From VRUE01 sp036379955 (GTDB taxonomy: Bacteria; Actinomycetota; Thermoleophilia; Solirubrobacterales; 70-9): a stretch of 64,000 nt of DNA. Position 1 is the stretch's first letter. Every line of letters begins with the position of its first letter. The notes under the pieces are model-generated. The model was not told the DNA's origin. It saw nothing but the letters and a program-made list of their open reading frames with translations, and ran no database searches. Made by a program: the position numbers and the translations under genes. Positions 48,401-56,690 of this stretch are shown here, one piece after another. The stretch covers positions 37,445 to 101,444 of the forward strand of contig DASVFR010000037.1 in assembly GCA_036379955.1 (NCBI GenBank), given 5' to 3'.

Positions 48401-50258
48401 ACTCGCTCTCGACCGCGACCTGCTGCGCGAGCTGCTCGGCCAGGAGGAGTTGCGCGAGCTGATCGATCCAGAGGCGCTGGAAGAGGTCGAGGCGCAGCTG
48501 CAGCACCGCACCGAGGCGGGACGGGCCGAAGACCGCGACGGCCTGCAGCAGGTTCTGCGCCGGCTGGGGGACCTGACCGCAGAGGAGTGCGGCGAACGGG
48601 TGGCGGAGGGCTACTCGGCGACCTCGATGCTGGAGAAGCTGGTCGGCGAGCGCCGCGTTGCCCTCGTCCGGATAAACGGCGAGGAGCGCTATATCGCCGC
48701 CGAGCAAGCTGGCCTCTACCGCGACGCGCTCGGCGTACCGCCTCCGCCGGGCCTGCCCGAGAGCTTCCTCGAGGGGCAGCCCGAACCGCTGCTCGCGCTC
48801 GTGCGCCGCTACACCCGCACGCACGGGCCCTTCCCGACCGCGCAACTCGCCGCCCGCTACGGGGTCGACCCGAGCTCGGCCTTGTGCGAGCTGGAGCGAG
48901 GCGGCGCCCTCGTCCGCGGCGAGCTGCTGCCGGGGGGCAGCGAGCGCGAGTGGTGCGACGCCGACGTGCTGCGCCGCGTCCGTCGCGCCAGCCTCGCCCA
49001 CCTGCGCCGGGAAGTCGAGCCCGCCGCCCGTGACCGTTTTGCCCGCTTCCTGCCCAGCTGGCAGAACGTCGACGCCCACCGGCCCGCGGGCGCCGGGCCC
49101 GACCGCCTGCGCGAGGCGCTGGTGCCGCTGCAGGGGGTGGCGCTGACGCCGAAGGTATGGGAGTCCGACGTGCTGCCGCGCCGGCTCGGTGCCTACTCGC
49201 CGGCCTGGCTCGACGAACTCTGCACCAGCGGTGAGGTCGTTTGGATCGGGGCCGGCGCCCGCGGCCGCAACGACGGCCGCGTCGCCCTCTACTTCCGCGA
49301 CGACGTCCGTCTCGCCGGGCCGCCGCCGGCGAACGCGAAGCTGGAGAAGCCCGAGGGAGAGGTGCACGACGCGATCCGCGAGCGGCTCGCCTCCGGCCCG
49401 GACTTCTGGCTCGACCTACTCGCTGACCTCGGCGATCACCCGGTCGAGGAGTTGCACGCGGCGCTCTGGGACCTGGCCTGGTCGGGCGAGGTCACCAACG
49501 ATGCCTTCGCGCCGCTGCGCGCGCCGCGCCTGCGCGCCGCGCCGCCGCCCGAGCAGCGCGGTCGCCGCTTCGCTCGCAGTCGTGCCCGGGGCCAGGCCGT
49601 GCAGGGCCGCTGGTCGCTGACCGCGCCGCTCTTCGAGAACGGCCCGGCGGCCGGCCCGCGTCTGCGCGCCCAGGCCGAGCTGATGCTCGAGCGCTACGGC
49701 ATCGTCACCCGCGAGACTGTCATCGCCGAGGGCATCCCCGGCGGCTTCGCCGGCGTCTACGCCGAGCTCGGCAACCTCGAGATGCTGGGCACGGCGCGCC
49801 GCGGCTACTTCGTCGAGGGGCTCGGCGGCGCCCAGTTCGCGCTTCCGGGCGCGGTCGAGCGGCTGCGCTCGCTGTCCGAAGACGACGGCTCCTTCCTGCT
49901 GCTCGCCGCGACCGACCCCGCCAATCCCTATGGCGCCTCGCTGCCCTGGCCGAAAGCCCCCAGTGGCAGACGCGCCGCCCGTACGCCAGGCGCTCACGTC
50001 CTGCTGCGCGACGGCGCCCCGGTCTTCTACATCGAGCGCGGCGGAAAGGGGATCGTGCGCCTGGTCGAGCTTGACGACGAGGAGCTGACGGCAGCGGTCG
50101 GCGCCCTCGCCGAAGCGGTCGCGGCCAGTCGTCTGCCCAAGCTGGCGCTGGAGAAGCTCGACGGTGAGCCGGTGATCGGCTCAGGTCACGAGGACGTCCT
50201 GCTCGGAGCCGGCTTCAGCCGCGGCCCGCGCAAGCTGACGCTCGCTGGTCAGCCCTGA
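45462..50258 (+). CDS. lhr: Lhr-type long superfamily-2 DNA helicase with repeat insertions
   Basis: A 1598-residue protein from TTG. Motif I is APTGSGKTLAAFLWG (about residue 69), motif Ia YVSPLKAL (about 118), motif II VIVDEIHAV (about 194), motif III GLSATQRPLE and motif IV FVNNRRGAERLAKRLN. After these come an Lhr-core winged-helix region and a long C-terminal part. Lhr is a 3'-5' helicase of actinobacteria induced by DNA damage. Three palindromic repeats lie inside the frame without breaking it, at residues about 94-110, 230-258 and 399-427. Each sits between conserved helicase motifs, so they are probably surface loops. The last 10 nt overlap the convergent GNAT gene. Confidence 0.9.
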   Translation: MTTEAKKSVGPDSPAARAASRRHAQVSDPLAPFSAPVRRWFEASFESPTPAQAGGWEAISRGENTLICAPTGSGKTLAAFLWGIDRLARTNSGADGPKSADIERKSAHRSGDGVRIVYVSPLKALSYDIERNLRAPLRGIGADISVGLRTGDTPQKERRAMRKDPPDILITTPESLYLMLSSGAREILATTEAVIVDEIHAVAQSKRGAHLALTLERLEHLVRDQARQAAGPVGAGDPPPLPVAKAPSGAVPPTPPPAADAVGLQRIGLSATQRPLERIAQFLVGPNRACEVVDAGIAKELDLEIVVPVEDMAEPGAPAFPSEDGQPTDGEPLAHVRSIWPAIYPELLKLVREHTSTIIFVNNRRGAERLAKRLNELNADTPSEELPATEQLGNSAPPAGGAVGGTAPEDALATGRGGGSPAATGPAGQGSPAATGPAGDNPIEEIARAHHGSLSHEERTVVEELLKSGQLPCLVATSSLELGIDMGAVDLVIQVESPKSVSRGLQRVGRAGHSLGEVSRGRIFPKFRADLLECAVVARRMREGAIEETVIPRNPLDVLAQQLVAMAALDEWEVDEVERLVTAAEPFRDLSREQLENVLDMLDGRYPSDRFAELRPRIVWDRTAGTMHGRKGARSLVVTNAGTIPDRGLYGVHLPDGRRVGELDEEMVYEARPGQTFLLGATTWRIEDITRDRVIVTPAPGVPGAVPFWKGDGIGRPAELGKAIGAFAREAVSREPKELAKEYDLDRRAAENLVAYLREQQTATRVVPSDETIVVERFRDEIGDWRLCVLSPYGGRVHAAWGLALAAKIRSERDLEADAIWSDDGIVVHLPDADEPPPADLVLIEPDELEDLVVGELGGSALFGAHFRENAARSLLIPRAYPGKRTPLWQQRLKAQSLLEVARDFPRFPVVLETYREVLRDVLDLPALAQLLADLHARRLDLVEVETPTASPFASSLLFDYVATYMYEGDTPNAERRAAALALDRDLLRELLGQEELRELIDPEALEEVEAQLQHRTEAGRAEDRDGLQQVLRRLGDLTAEECGERVAEGYSATSMLEKLVGERRVALVRINGEERYIAAEQAGLYRDALGVPPPPGLPESFLEGQPEPLLALVRRYTRTHGPFPTAQLAARYGVDPSSALCELERGGALVRGELLPGGSEREWCDADVLRRVRRASLAHLRREVEPAARDRFARFLPSWQNVDAHRPAGAGPDRLREALVPLQGVALTPKVWESDVLPRRLGAYSPAWLDELCTSGEVVWIGAGARGRNDGRVALYFRDDVRLAGPPPANAKLEKPEGEVHDAIRERLASGPDFWLDLLADLGDHPVEELHAALWDLAWSGEVTNDAFAPLRAPRLRAAPPPEQRGRRFARSRARGQAVQGRWSLTAPLFENGPAAGPRLRAQAELMLERYGIVTRETVIAEGIPGGFAGVYAELGNLEMLGTARRGYFVEGLGGAQFALPGAVERLRSLSEDDGSFLLLAATDPANPYGASLPWPKAPSGRRAARTPGAHVLLRDGAPVFYIERGGKGIVRLVELDDEELTAAVGALAEAVAASRLPKLALEKLDGEPVIGSGHEDVLLGAGFSRGPRKLTLAGQP
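45741..45789. repeat. Palindromic element, family A copy 1 (inside lhr)
   Basis: Arms 45742-45753 and 45777-45788 pair over 12 bp around an inner GCGCTGATATAGAGCG core. In the lhr frame it encodes ADGPKSADIERKSAHR, nearly the same peptide as copy 3 in the DUF559 gene (ADGPICADIERFSARR). It lies between helicase motifs I and Ia, where a related helicase would have a short loop. Confidence 0.8.
46149..46234 (+). repeat. Palindromic element, family C copy 1 (inside lhr)
   Basis: An 86-nt element whose reverse complement recurs at 46656-46741 with about seven differences. Its inner part forms a 9-bp hairpin ACCGCCCCT/AGGGGCGGT enclosing CGCTAAAGCG. It encodes the Pro-rich GDPPPLPVAKAPSGAVPP between helicase motifs II and III. 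Confidence 0.82.
46656..46741 (-). repeat. Palindromic element, family C copy 2, inverted (inside lhr)
   Basis: An inverted copy of 46149-46234, read here on the opposite strand by lhr as the Gly-rich GGAVGGTAPEDALATG without a stop. In its own orientation it still encodes GDPPPLPVAKASSGAVPP. A short tandem duplication (CCGCGACAGGACCCG at 46727 and again at 46759) follows directly. Confidence 0.82.
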
Positions 50259-50881
50259 GGGTTGCGCCACATCTCGCGGACCGGGGGGCCGCTGACGGGC
50301 ATCGGGAAGGTTCCCGTGAGGGCGAAGCCGTTGCGTTCGTAGAGGACGCGGCTGCGCTCGGTGCTCGACTCCAGGTAGGCGGGCACTCCCTCGCCGTCGC
50401 AGAGATCGAGCACCGGCGCCATCAGGGCGCCGCCGAGGCCGCGGCCCTGGCGGCGCGGTTCGACGCCCAGGTAGTGCAGGTACCAGTGCGCCGGGCGGCG
50501 TGGGTGGTGGCGTTCGAGTCGGAGCTGGGTCCAGAGCGCCAGGGGCAGGCGGGCGCCGAAGACCTTCGTCATCGCCGGGCCCTCCCGCAGCGTCCTGCGC
50601 GTCGGCACGCGCCAGCCGCCCGGGTGGCCCCAGATCGCGGCCCCGCTGCCGTCCTCGGACACCCAGAGCTCGCGGTGGTCGGGCACGAGGTTGTCGATCT
50701 CGGCGGTGAAGTAGCCGAGCAGGCGCTCGGCCCGGGTCTTGGAGGAGCCGGGGATCAGGTGCGCCCAGGCGGGATCGTCGGCGAAGGCGAGCGCCAGGCA
50801 CTCGGCCGCCGCCTCGTGATCGCTCTCCGCTGCCAGCCTGACCTGTGAGCCTGGAGCGTCCACGTAACCCACCCTAAACAC
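50249..50881 (-). CDS. GNAT-family N-acetyltransferase
   Basis: A 210-residue protein. The acetyl-CoA site is YLHYLGVEPRRQGRGLGGAL, a full V-x-P-x-x-R-x-x-G-x-G motif, with SSTERSRVLYERNGFALTG as motif B. A start nearer 50860 would remove a few residues before VRLAAESDHEAA, where the domain begins. It is divergent from the Crp/Fnr gene with about 22 bp between, and its last 10 nt overlap lhr. The substrate is unknown. Confidence 0.8.
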   Translation of the reverse strand: MFRVGYVDAPGSQVRLAAESDHEAAAECLALAFADDPAWAHLIPGSSKTRAERLLGYFTAEIDNLVPDHRELWVSEDGSGAAIWGHPGGWRVPTRRTLREGPAMTKVFGARLPLALWTQLRLERHHPRRPAHWYLHYLGVEPRRQGRGLGGALMAPVLDLCDGEGVPAYLESSTERSRVLYERNGFALTGTFPMPVSGPPVREMWRNPQG

Positions 50882-50903
50882 TGCTCCGCGATAATCCGTC
50901 GCG

Positions 50904-51635
50904 ATGGCGGATCGTCAGCAGGGGCAGAGCCCGATCGAGCTGCTGCGCAGCGTGCCCCTCTTCGCCGACCTCGAGGAGGACGAGCTGGACCGCTTCTCCA
51001 AGGTCGCGGTCGCCCGCTCCTTCCCCGCCGGGACCCGGGTGTTCCACGAGGGCGACCACTCCGACGCCTGCTACATCGTCCGCGACGGCCGCTTCCGGGT
51101 CACCCGCGAGCACTCCGACGGCCGCGCGATAACGCTGGCGACGCTCGGCGTCGGCGACATCTTCGGCGAGCTGGCGATGCTCGACGGGGAGGTGCGCTCG
51201 GCCAGCGTCGAGGCGCTCGTCGACGGCGAGCTGCTTGCCCTGCCGGCCGGCGAGGTGCGGGCGCTGCTCGCCCGCCACCCCGAGATCACGGTGAAGCTGA
51301 TCGCCGCCCTGGTGCGCCGTCTGCGCACGGCAAACGAGCGGATCTCGCGCCAGTCCTTCCAGACCGTGCCCAGCCGCGTCGCCGGCGTGCTCTCCCAGCT
51401 GGTCGCCGAAGAGTCGCCCCGCCCGGCGGAGGCGTCATCCGCGGGCGAGAATGGCGACCCCGAGGCGGGCGTGACGATTCGCATGAACCAGGCTGACCTG
51501 GCGCAGCTCGCCGGCACCTCGCGCGAGAGCGTCAGCCGCTTCCTCGCCGACCTCGAGCGGGCGGGGATCGTCCGTCCCGGGCGCGGCAGGGTCACCGTGC
51601 TGCAGCCGGAGAGGCTGCGGAACTACATCTTCTGA
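50904..51635 (+). CDS. Crp/Fnr-family transcriptional regulator
   Basis: A 243-residue protein. Residues about 12-120 form a cyclic-nucleotide-binding beta-roll (LLRSVPLFADLEEDELDRF, VFHEGDHSDACYIVRDG, FGELAMLDGEVRSASVEAL with the GEL phosphate loop). A linker helix and a winged helix-turn-helix follow, the recognition helix being QADLAQLAGTSRESVSRFLA. There is no Cys cluster, so it is not an oxygen-sensing Fnr. The FGELA-x-(L)-x-R-S pattern is compatible with cAMP binding. Targets are unknown. Confidence 0.9.
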   Translation: MADRQQGQSPIELLRSVPLFADLEEDELDRFSKVAVARSFPAGTRVFHEGDHSDACYIVRDGRFRVTREHSDGRAITLATLGVGDIFGELAMLDGEVRSASVEALVDGELLALPAGEVRALLARHPEITVKLIAALVRRLRTANERISRQSFQTVPSRVAGVLSQLVAEESPRPAEASSAGENGDPEAGVTIRMNQADLAQLAGTSRESVSRFLADLERAGIVRPGRGRVTVLQPERLRNYIF

Positions 51636-51648
51636 GGGAGGAGCCCTC

Positions 51649-53532
51649 TCAGCAGCTGTTTGGTTTTGGATCTTGAGGATCGCGGGACGCGTCGTCGTTG
51701 CCGGCGCCGCAGAGGATCGCCTTGTCGCGGTGACCGTCGATCGCTTCGATCGAGTCGTTGCCGCCCTTGCCGAGGAAGGTGTCGGCGCCGAGGTGGCCCA
51801 TCATGCCGTTGGACCGGTTGTCGCCGATCAGCACGTCGGGCCCGTCGGAGCCCTCGAGGTCCTCGTTGTCGCCGTGCACCTGGTCGGGGTTGCCGCAGCC
51901 CTTGGGGCCGCCGCTGCCGCCGAGGGTGACGACGAGGCTGGCGTTGGAGCGGCCGTAGGAGACGGTGTCCTCGCCCGGGCCGCCGCTGTAGGTGTGGCCC
52001 TGGCAGACCGCGACGGAGGAGACGAGCAGATCGTTGCCGGGGCCGCCGGCCAGCTGATCTGCGCCGGGGTCGGCGTAGAGGACGTCGCTGCCGGCGTTGC
52101 CGACCAGAGTGTCGTTGCCGTCATCCGGCCCGTTGTAGTTCTCGCCCGCTTCGAGCACGTCGTCGCCGACGCCGCCGATCAGCGTGTCGGAGCCGGCGTT
52201 GCCGTTGGCGCGGACCTTGACCGAGGCCGGCACGCTTTCGGCGATCGCGATCGAATCGTCTCCCGCCCCGCCGGTGATCACCACCAGGCCGGTCGGCACG
52301 CTAGTCGGGCAGCTCGCCGCATCCGGGCCGCTTTCGGCGCAGCCTTCGCCAGGGCTGACCGGGCCGTTGTCGGAGACGGTCCAGCCGCCGTCGTAGGAGA
52401 CGTGGATGTCGTTGGCGCGGCCGTCCCCCTGCACGATCAGGCTGCTGCCGTCGAGGCCCTGATTGAGGATGACGAAGGTGCCGCTGGCGGGCGCCGTTTC
52501 TTCGGGGCCGCAGGAGTGCTCGGTGGCGAAGCCGTCGCATTCGTCGTCGCCCTGGCCGCCGAAGGCTTCGTCGGGGCCTCCCAGCCCGACGAGGTCGTCG
52601 TTCCCAACGCCGCCGTCGAGGCGGTTGACTTCGCCGTCGCCGGAGATCTCGTCGCCCTGGGGCGAGCCGACCACGTCCTCGAAGCCCGCCAGGATGTCGT
52701 GTCCGTCGCCTTTAGAGCGTCCACTGGAGAGGTCGACGATCACGCCGCTGCGCGTCGCGCTCGCGTAGGTAACGATGTCGTTTGAGCCGGGACCGCCGTC
52801 TAGAGCGTCTTCTCCGCTGTCACCGCGGACGATGTCGCCGTCGCCTTCGCCGCCTCCGGCCCGGTCGCTGCCGGCGCCCCCGTAGACGAGGTCGGTGCCC
52901 GGCCCGCCTTCGAGGTCGGGGTCGTCGCCCGGCCCCCCTTCGAGCCGGTCGTTGCCGTCGCCACCGTCGAGCTTGTCGTTGCCCTTGTCGCCGAGCAGTT
53001 CGTCGTCACCGAGTCCGCCCCTCTCGACGTCGCTGCCCTTGTCGCCGTTGAGGAAGTCGTTGTCGGCGCCGCCGTCGAGCCGGTCGCCCCCCTTGTCGCC
53101 GTGCAGGACATCGGTGCCGGCGCCGCCATAGAGGCCGTCGCTGCCCTTTTCGCCCCTCAGCGCGTCGGCGCCGCCACCGCCGTCGACGCGGTCGGAGCCG
53201 GTTTCCCCGAAGAGCGTGTCGTCGCCTTCTTCGCCGTAGAGCTTGTCGTAGCCGCGTCCGCCGTGGATCGTGTCGTCGCCCGGCCCGCCGCAGATCGTGT
53301 CGTTGCCGTTGGGGCCGCCGAAGATCCGGTCGTTGCCGCCGCCGCCGTAGATCACGTCGCTTGCCCCCCTGCCGACGATCATGTCGTTGCCGGGCGTGCC
53401 GACAATCGTCGCGTGCTTGCCGTGGCAGGTGGCCGCGACAGCGCTGCCGGCGCCTATGGCAAGGATCGCCAGCGAAGCGAGCACGAGTGCGCCAAGCAGG
53501 CGCGCGGTGCGCGTATGGGCAGGATGGGCCAT
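51649..53532 (-). CDS. Secreted RTX-type calcium-binding repeat protein
   Basis: A 627-residue protein with a signal peptide (LLGALVLASLAILAIGA ... AVA). From about residue 45 to 230 it has many GGxGxD nonapeptides (IYGGGGNDRIFGGPNGND and so on). A second repeat block covers about 420-600, separated by a more globular middle part. Such repeats form a calcium-filled beta-roll. There is no protease or lipase domain, so it is probably an adhesin or extracellular matrix protein. RTX proteins normally use type I secretion, but this one carries a Sec signal. It is convergent with the Crp/Fnr gene. Confidence 0.85.
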   Translation of the reverse strand: MAHPAHTRTARLLGALVLASLAILAIGAGSAVAATCHGKHATIVGTPGNDMIVGRGASDVIYGGGGNDRIFGGPNGNDTICGGPGDDTIHGGRGYDKLYGEEGDDTLFGETGSDRVDGGGGADALRGEKGSDGLYGGAGTDVLHGDKGGDRLDGGADNDFLNGDKGSDVERGGLGDDELLGDKGNDKLDGGDGNDRLEGGPGDDPDLEGGPGTDLVYGGAGSDRAGGGEGDGDIVRGDSGEDALDGGPGSNDIVTYASATRSGVIVDLSSGRSKGDGHDILAGFEDVVGSPQGDEISGDGEVNRLDGGVGNDDLVGLGGPDEAFGGQGDDECDGFATEHSCGPEETAPASGTFVILNQGLDGSSLIVQGDGRANDIHVSYDGGWTVSDNGPVSPGEGCAESGPDAASCPTSVPTGLVVITGGAGDDSIAIAESVPASVKVRANGNAGSDTLIGGVGDDVLEAGENYNGPDDGNDTLVGNAGSDVLYADPGADQLAGGPGNDLLVSSVAVCQGHTYSGGPGEDTVSYGRSNASLVVTLGGSGGPKGCGNPDQVHGDNEDLEGSDGPDVLIGDNRSNGMMGHLGADTFLGKGGNDSIEAIDGHRDKAILCGAGNDDASRDPQDPKPNSC

Positions 53533-53615
53533 TCCACGTCCTTAGATCGGCAGCGATCGCCGATTCCTGAGGCGGGAGCCAATGGGCGTCCAGGGTCAGA
53601 TACGCTCGCTGCCCG

Positions 53616-54020
53616 ATGCGCGGCGGCATCTACGTCCTCAACTTCTACTCGCCGGTCTTCGTCGACCAGCTCAAGCGCGGCCGCAAGACCGCGACGATCA
53701 GGCTCGGCGACAAGAGCAACAAGTACGAGCGCGGCCAGGTGGTCTGGATCACGGTCGGCTTCCGCCACAGCCCCCGGGAGAAGATCTTCACGGCCGTGAT
53801 CGACGATGTCGAGGTGAAGCGCATCTCGGACCTCTCGCCGCGCGACATCGAGCACGACAACCCGGAGTTCCGCCGCCTCGAGGACGAGATCAAGTTCCTC
53901 GAGCAGATCTACGGCCACCCGGTCTCGCCGGAGGAAACGGTGACGGTGATCCGCTTCTCGCAGATCGTCGAGCCTCCCGGCGCGCACTTCGGCAACGGGG
54001 AGACGCCTCATCACAACTGA
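53616..54020 (+). CDS. ASCH-domain protein
   Basis: A 134-residue protein starting MRGGIYVLNFYSPVFVDQLK. KRGRKTATIRLGDKSNKYERG, followed by VVWITVGFR, matches the ASCH (PUA-like) beta-barrel with its K-T-x-T-I/x-R signature. ASCH domains bind RNA or modified nucleosides, and some act as amidohydrolases on N4-acetylcytidine. The function here cannot be narrowed. It is divergent from the RTX gene and 21 nt upstream of an SRPBCC gene in the same direction. Confidence 0.72.
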   Translation: MRGGIYVLNFYSPVFVDQLKRGRKTATIRLGDKSNKYERGQVVWITVGFRHSPREKIFTAVIDDVEVKRISDLSPRDIEHDNPEFRRLEDEIKFLEQIYGHPVSPEETVTVIRFSQIVEPPGAHFGNGETPHHN

Positions 54021-54041
54021 GGAACCACTCGCCCGCGGCTG

Positions 54042-54515
54042 ATGGCGGAGTACCGCTTCCTTACGACTTGGCTGCTCGACTCTCCGCGCGAGCCGGTTTG
54101 GGAGGCGATCTACGATCAGGCGCGCTGGCCGCGGTGGTGGCGCGGGGTGGAGAGGGCCGAGGAAGTGCGGGGGGGAGCGGACGACGGCGTCGGCACGGTC
54201 GCCCGCATGGTCTGGAAGAGCCTGCTGCCCTACCGGGTCGAGTTCGAGGTGACGACGACGCGGGTCGAGCCCTTCCACCTGATGGAAGGCGACGCGGTCG
54301 GGGAGCTGACCGGCGTCGGGCGCTGGCGCCTCTACGAGCACGAGGGACGAACCGCGGTCCTCTACGAGTGGAACGTGGCGACGACCAGGGCCTGGATGAA
54401 CCTGCTCGCGCCGCTAGCCCGCCCGATCTTCGCGTGGAACCACGACTGGGTCATGGCCCGCGGCGGCGAGGGCCTGGCCAACCTCCTCGGCTGCCGCCTC
54501 CTAGCCTCCGCCTGA
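54042..54515 (+). CDS. SRPBCC-family (polyketide-cyclase-like) protein
   Basis: A 157-residue protein with the START/SRPBCC layout. It begins YRFLTTWLLDSPREPVWEAI, followed by WPRWWRGVERAEEV, a long beta-sheet region, GVGRWRLYEHEGRTAVLYEW and a final helix NHDWVMARGGEGLANLL that closes the ligand cavity. Members bind hydrophobic ligands, and no enzymatic residue can be named. A family A palindrome follows 9 nt after the stop and may serve as its terminator. Confidence 0.75.
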   Translation: MAEYRFLTTWLLDSPREPVWEAIYDQARWPRWWRGVERAEEVRGGADDGVGTVARMVWKSLLPYRVEFEVTTTRVEPFHLMEGDAVGELTGVGRWRLYEHEGRTAVLYEWNVATTRAWMNLLAPLARPIFAWNHDWVMARGGEGLANLLGCRLLASA

Positions 54516-54523
54516 CCCCCGAG

Positions 54524-54574
54524 GGCCGACGGGCCTAAAAGCGCTCTATGTCAGCGCAAATCGGCCCGTCGGCC
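54524..54574. repeat. Palindromic element, family A copy 2 (inverted, intergenic)
   Basis: The reverse complement is almost base-for-base the same as copies 3 and 4. Outer arms GGCCGACGGGCC and GGCCCGTCGGCC surround AAAAGCGCTCTATGTCAGCGC. It lies between the SRPBCC stop and the groES operator, so it is placed to stop transcription entering groESL. Confidence 0.85.
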
Positions 54575-54606
54575 GCCGAATTGCCTGGCGCGCTATCTTT
54601 CAGGCG

Positions 54607-54633
54607 CTGGCACTCTCACCTCGGGAGTGCCAA
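54607..54633. promoter_or_regulatory. CIRCE operator (HrcA binding site) upstream of groES
   Basis: CTGGCACTC and GAGTGCCAA are separated by exactly 9 bp, the architecture of CIRCE (TTAGCACTC-N9-GAGTGCTAA) with GC-adapted outer bases. It ends 48 nt before the groES start, so HrcA repression of groESL is expected. Confidence 0.88.
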
Positions 54634-54681
54634 TCCCAGTTCGAACTTCTGAATCCACCGAACAACGATGGAGGTATACGG

Positions 54682-54969
54682 ATGAAGCTGAAGCCCCTCG
54701 GGGACCGGCTGATCGTGAAGCCGATCGAGGAGGAGGAGACGACCGCGAGCGGCATCGTCCTCCCCGACACGGCCAAGGAGAAGCCCCAGAAGGGCAAGGT
54801 CGTCGCCGTCGGCGACGGCGCTGTCAAGGAAGACGGCAGCCGGCAGCCGATCGACGTGAGCGAGGGCGACGAGGTCCTCTACTCCAAATACGGCGGCACC
54901 GAGGTCACGATCGACGGCGACGACCTGCTCGTGCTGCGTGAGTCGGACGTCCTCGCCAGGGTCGGCTAG
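54682..54969 (+). CDS. groES: Co-chaperonin GroES
   Basis: 95 residues, the standard length. It begins MKLKPLGDRLIVKPIEEEET, has the mobile loop ETTASGIVLPDTAKEKPQKG that binds GroEL, then VVAVGDGAV, GDEVLYSKYGGTEV and a final LLVLRESDVLARV. GGAGG lies 7 nt upstream of the ATG. It is followed 46 nt later by groEL under the same CIRCE-controlled promoter. Confidence 0.96.
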   Translation: MKLKPLGDRLIVKPIEEEETTASGIVLPDTAKEKPQKGKVVAVGDGAVKEDGSRQPIDVSEGDEVLYSKYGGTEVTIDGDDLLVLRESDVLARVG

Positions 54970-55015
54970 GCCGGCGCCAACCAGGACTTAGAGAAACCAA
55001 GGAGGACTGAACAAG

Positions 55016-56653
55016 ATGGCTCACAAGGAGCTGAAGTACAGAGAGGACGCGCGCGGGGCGCTGCAGGCCGGCGTCGACGCCGTCGCCGACGCGGTCAAGG
55101 TGACCCTCGGCCCGAAGGGCCGCTACGTCGTGCTCGACAAGAAGTTCGGCGCGCCGACGATCACCAACGACGGCGTCACCATCGCCCGCGAGGTCGAGGT
55201 CGAGGACGTCTTCGAGAACCAAGGCGCCCAGCTCGTCCGCGAGGTCGCCACGGCGACCAACGACGTCGCCGGCGACGGCACGACGACCGCGACGCTGCTG
55301 GCCCAGACGATCGTCCGCCAGGGCCTGAAGAACGTAGCCGCCGGTGCCAACCCGTTGGCCCTTCGCCGCGGCATCGAGAAGGCGGTCGAAGAGGTCGTCG
55401 AGACGCTGCGCGACAAGCAGTCCAAGGAGGTCGCCGGCAAGGAGCAGATCGCACGCGTCGCCGCCATCTCCGCCGGTGACGACGACATCGGCAACGTGAT
55501 CGCGGACGCGATCGAGAAGGTCGGCAAGGACGGCGTGGTCAACGTCGAGGAGGGTCAGACCTTCGGCATGGAGCTCGAGTTCACCGAGGGCATGCAGTTC
55601 GACAAGGGCTACATCTCGCCCTACATGGTCACCGACCAGGACCGCATGGAGGCGGTGCTCGAGGACCCCTACATCCTCATCGCCAACCAGAAAATCGGCT
55701 CGGTGCGGGACATCCTGCCGGTGCTCGAGCAGGTGATGCAGGGCGGCAAGCCGCTGCTGATCGTCGCCGAGGACGTCGAGGGCGAGTGCCTCGCGACCCT
55801 GGTGGTCAACAAGCTGCGCGGCACCTTCACCGGCGTTGCGGTCAAGGCGCCCGGCTTCGGCGACCGCCGCAAGCGGATGCTGGAGGACATCGCGATCCTC
55901 ACCGGCGGTGAGGTGATCACCGAGGAGATGGGCCTCAAACTCGAGAACACCCAGCTCCCCCAGCTCGGCAAAGCTCGCCGCGTGGTCGTTTCCAAGGACA
56001 CGACGACGGTCATCGACGGTGCCGGCGACACCGAGGACATCAAGGGCCGGATCAACCAGATCAAAAACGAGGTCGAGAACACCGACTCCGACTTCGATCG
56101 CGAGAAGCTCCAGGAGCGCCTCGCGAAGCTGGCCGGAGGCGTCGCCGTGGTCAAGGTCGGCGCCGCCACCGAGACCGAGATGAAGGAGAAGAAGCACCGC
56201 GTCGAGGACGCGCTGCAGGCGACGCGCGCCGCGCTCGAGGAGGGCGTCGTGCCGGGCGGTGGCGTGGCCCTGCTCAACGCGCAGAGCAGCCTCGACCCGG
56301 ACAAGATCAGCAAGGACGCCGACGAGGCCACCGGTGCTCGCATCGTGCACCGCGCGCTGGAGGAGCCGGTCCGCCAGATCGCCGAGAACTCCGGCGAGGA
56401 GGGCTCGGTCGTAGTCAACAAGGTCCGTGAGCTGAAGGCCGGCGAAGGCCTCAACGCGGCGACCGGCGAGTACGGCGACCTGATCGCCGCCGGCGTCATC
56501 GACCCGACCAAGGTGACCCGGTCGGCGCTCGAGAACGCCGCCTCGATCGCGAAGAACATCCTCGTCACCGAGGCCGTGATCGCGGAGCCGCCCGAGAAGG
56601 AACCGGCCGGGATGCCCGGCGGCGGCATGCCCGACATGGGCGGGATGATGTAG
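55016..56653 (+). CDS. groEL: Chaperonin GroEL
   Basis: 545 residues. TLGPKGRYVVLDKKFGAPTI and NDVAGDGTTTATLLAQ are ATP-site motifs (GDGTTT), with Asp present for hydrolysis. EGVVPGGGVALL is the late nucleotide-binding stretch. The tail ends in GMPGGGMPDMGGMM, the usual flexible GGM repeat. AAGGAGG precedes the ATG. A family B palindrome 74 nt beyond the stop (core 56727-56759) is the only candidate terminator. Confidence 0.97.
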   Translation: MAHKELKYREDARGALQAGVDAVADAVKVTLGPKGRYVVLDKKFGAPTITNDGVTIAREVEVEDVFENQGAQLVREVATATNDVAGDGTTTATLLAQTIVRQGLKNVAAGANPLALRRGIEKAVEEVVETLRDKQSKEVAGKEQIARVAAISAGDDDIGNVIADAIEKVGKDGVVNVEEGQTFGMELEFTEGMQFDKGYISPYMVTDQDRMEAVLEDPYILIANQKIGSVRDILPVLEQVMQGGKPLLIVAEDVEGECLATLVVNKLRGTFTGVAVKAPGFGDRRKRMLEDIAILTGGEVITEEMGLKLENTQLPQLGKARRVVVSKDTTTVIDGAGDTEDIKGRINQIKNEVENTDSDFDREKLQERLAKLAGGVAVVKVGAATETEMKEKKHRVEDALQATRAALEEGVVPGGGVALLNAQSSLDPDKISKDADEATGARIVHRALEEPVRQIAENSGEEGSVVVNKVRELKAGEGLNAATGEYGDLIAAGVIDPTKVTRSALENAASIAKNILVTEAVIAEPPEKEPAGMPGGGMPDMGGMM

Positions 56654-56690
56654 CGACGCTTGGGCCTGACTCGAAAGCCCGGTGCGCCCG

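Noticed and set aside
46695..49367. Minus-strand open frame of 890 codons inside lhr
   Set aside because: Antisense of the helicase. The only recognisable peptide in it comes from the family C element read backward.
51649..53532. Dense short repeats that could be taken for a CRISPR array
   Set aside because: The period is 27 nt or multiples in one open frame encoding GGxGxD nonapeptides. There are no identical repeats with unique spacers.
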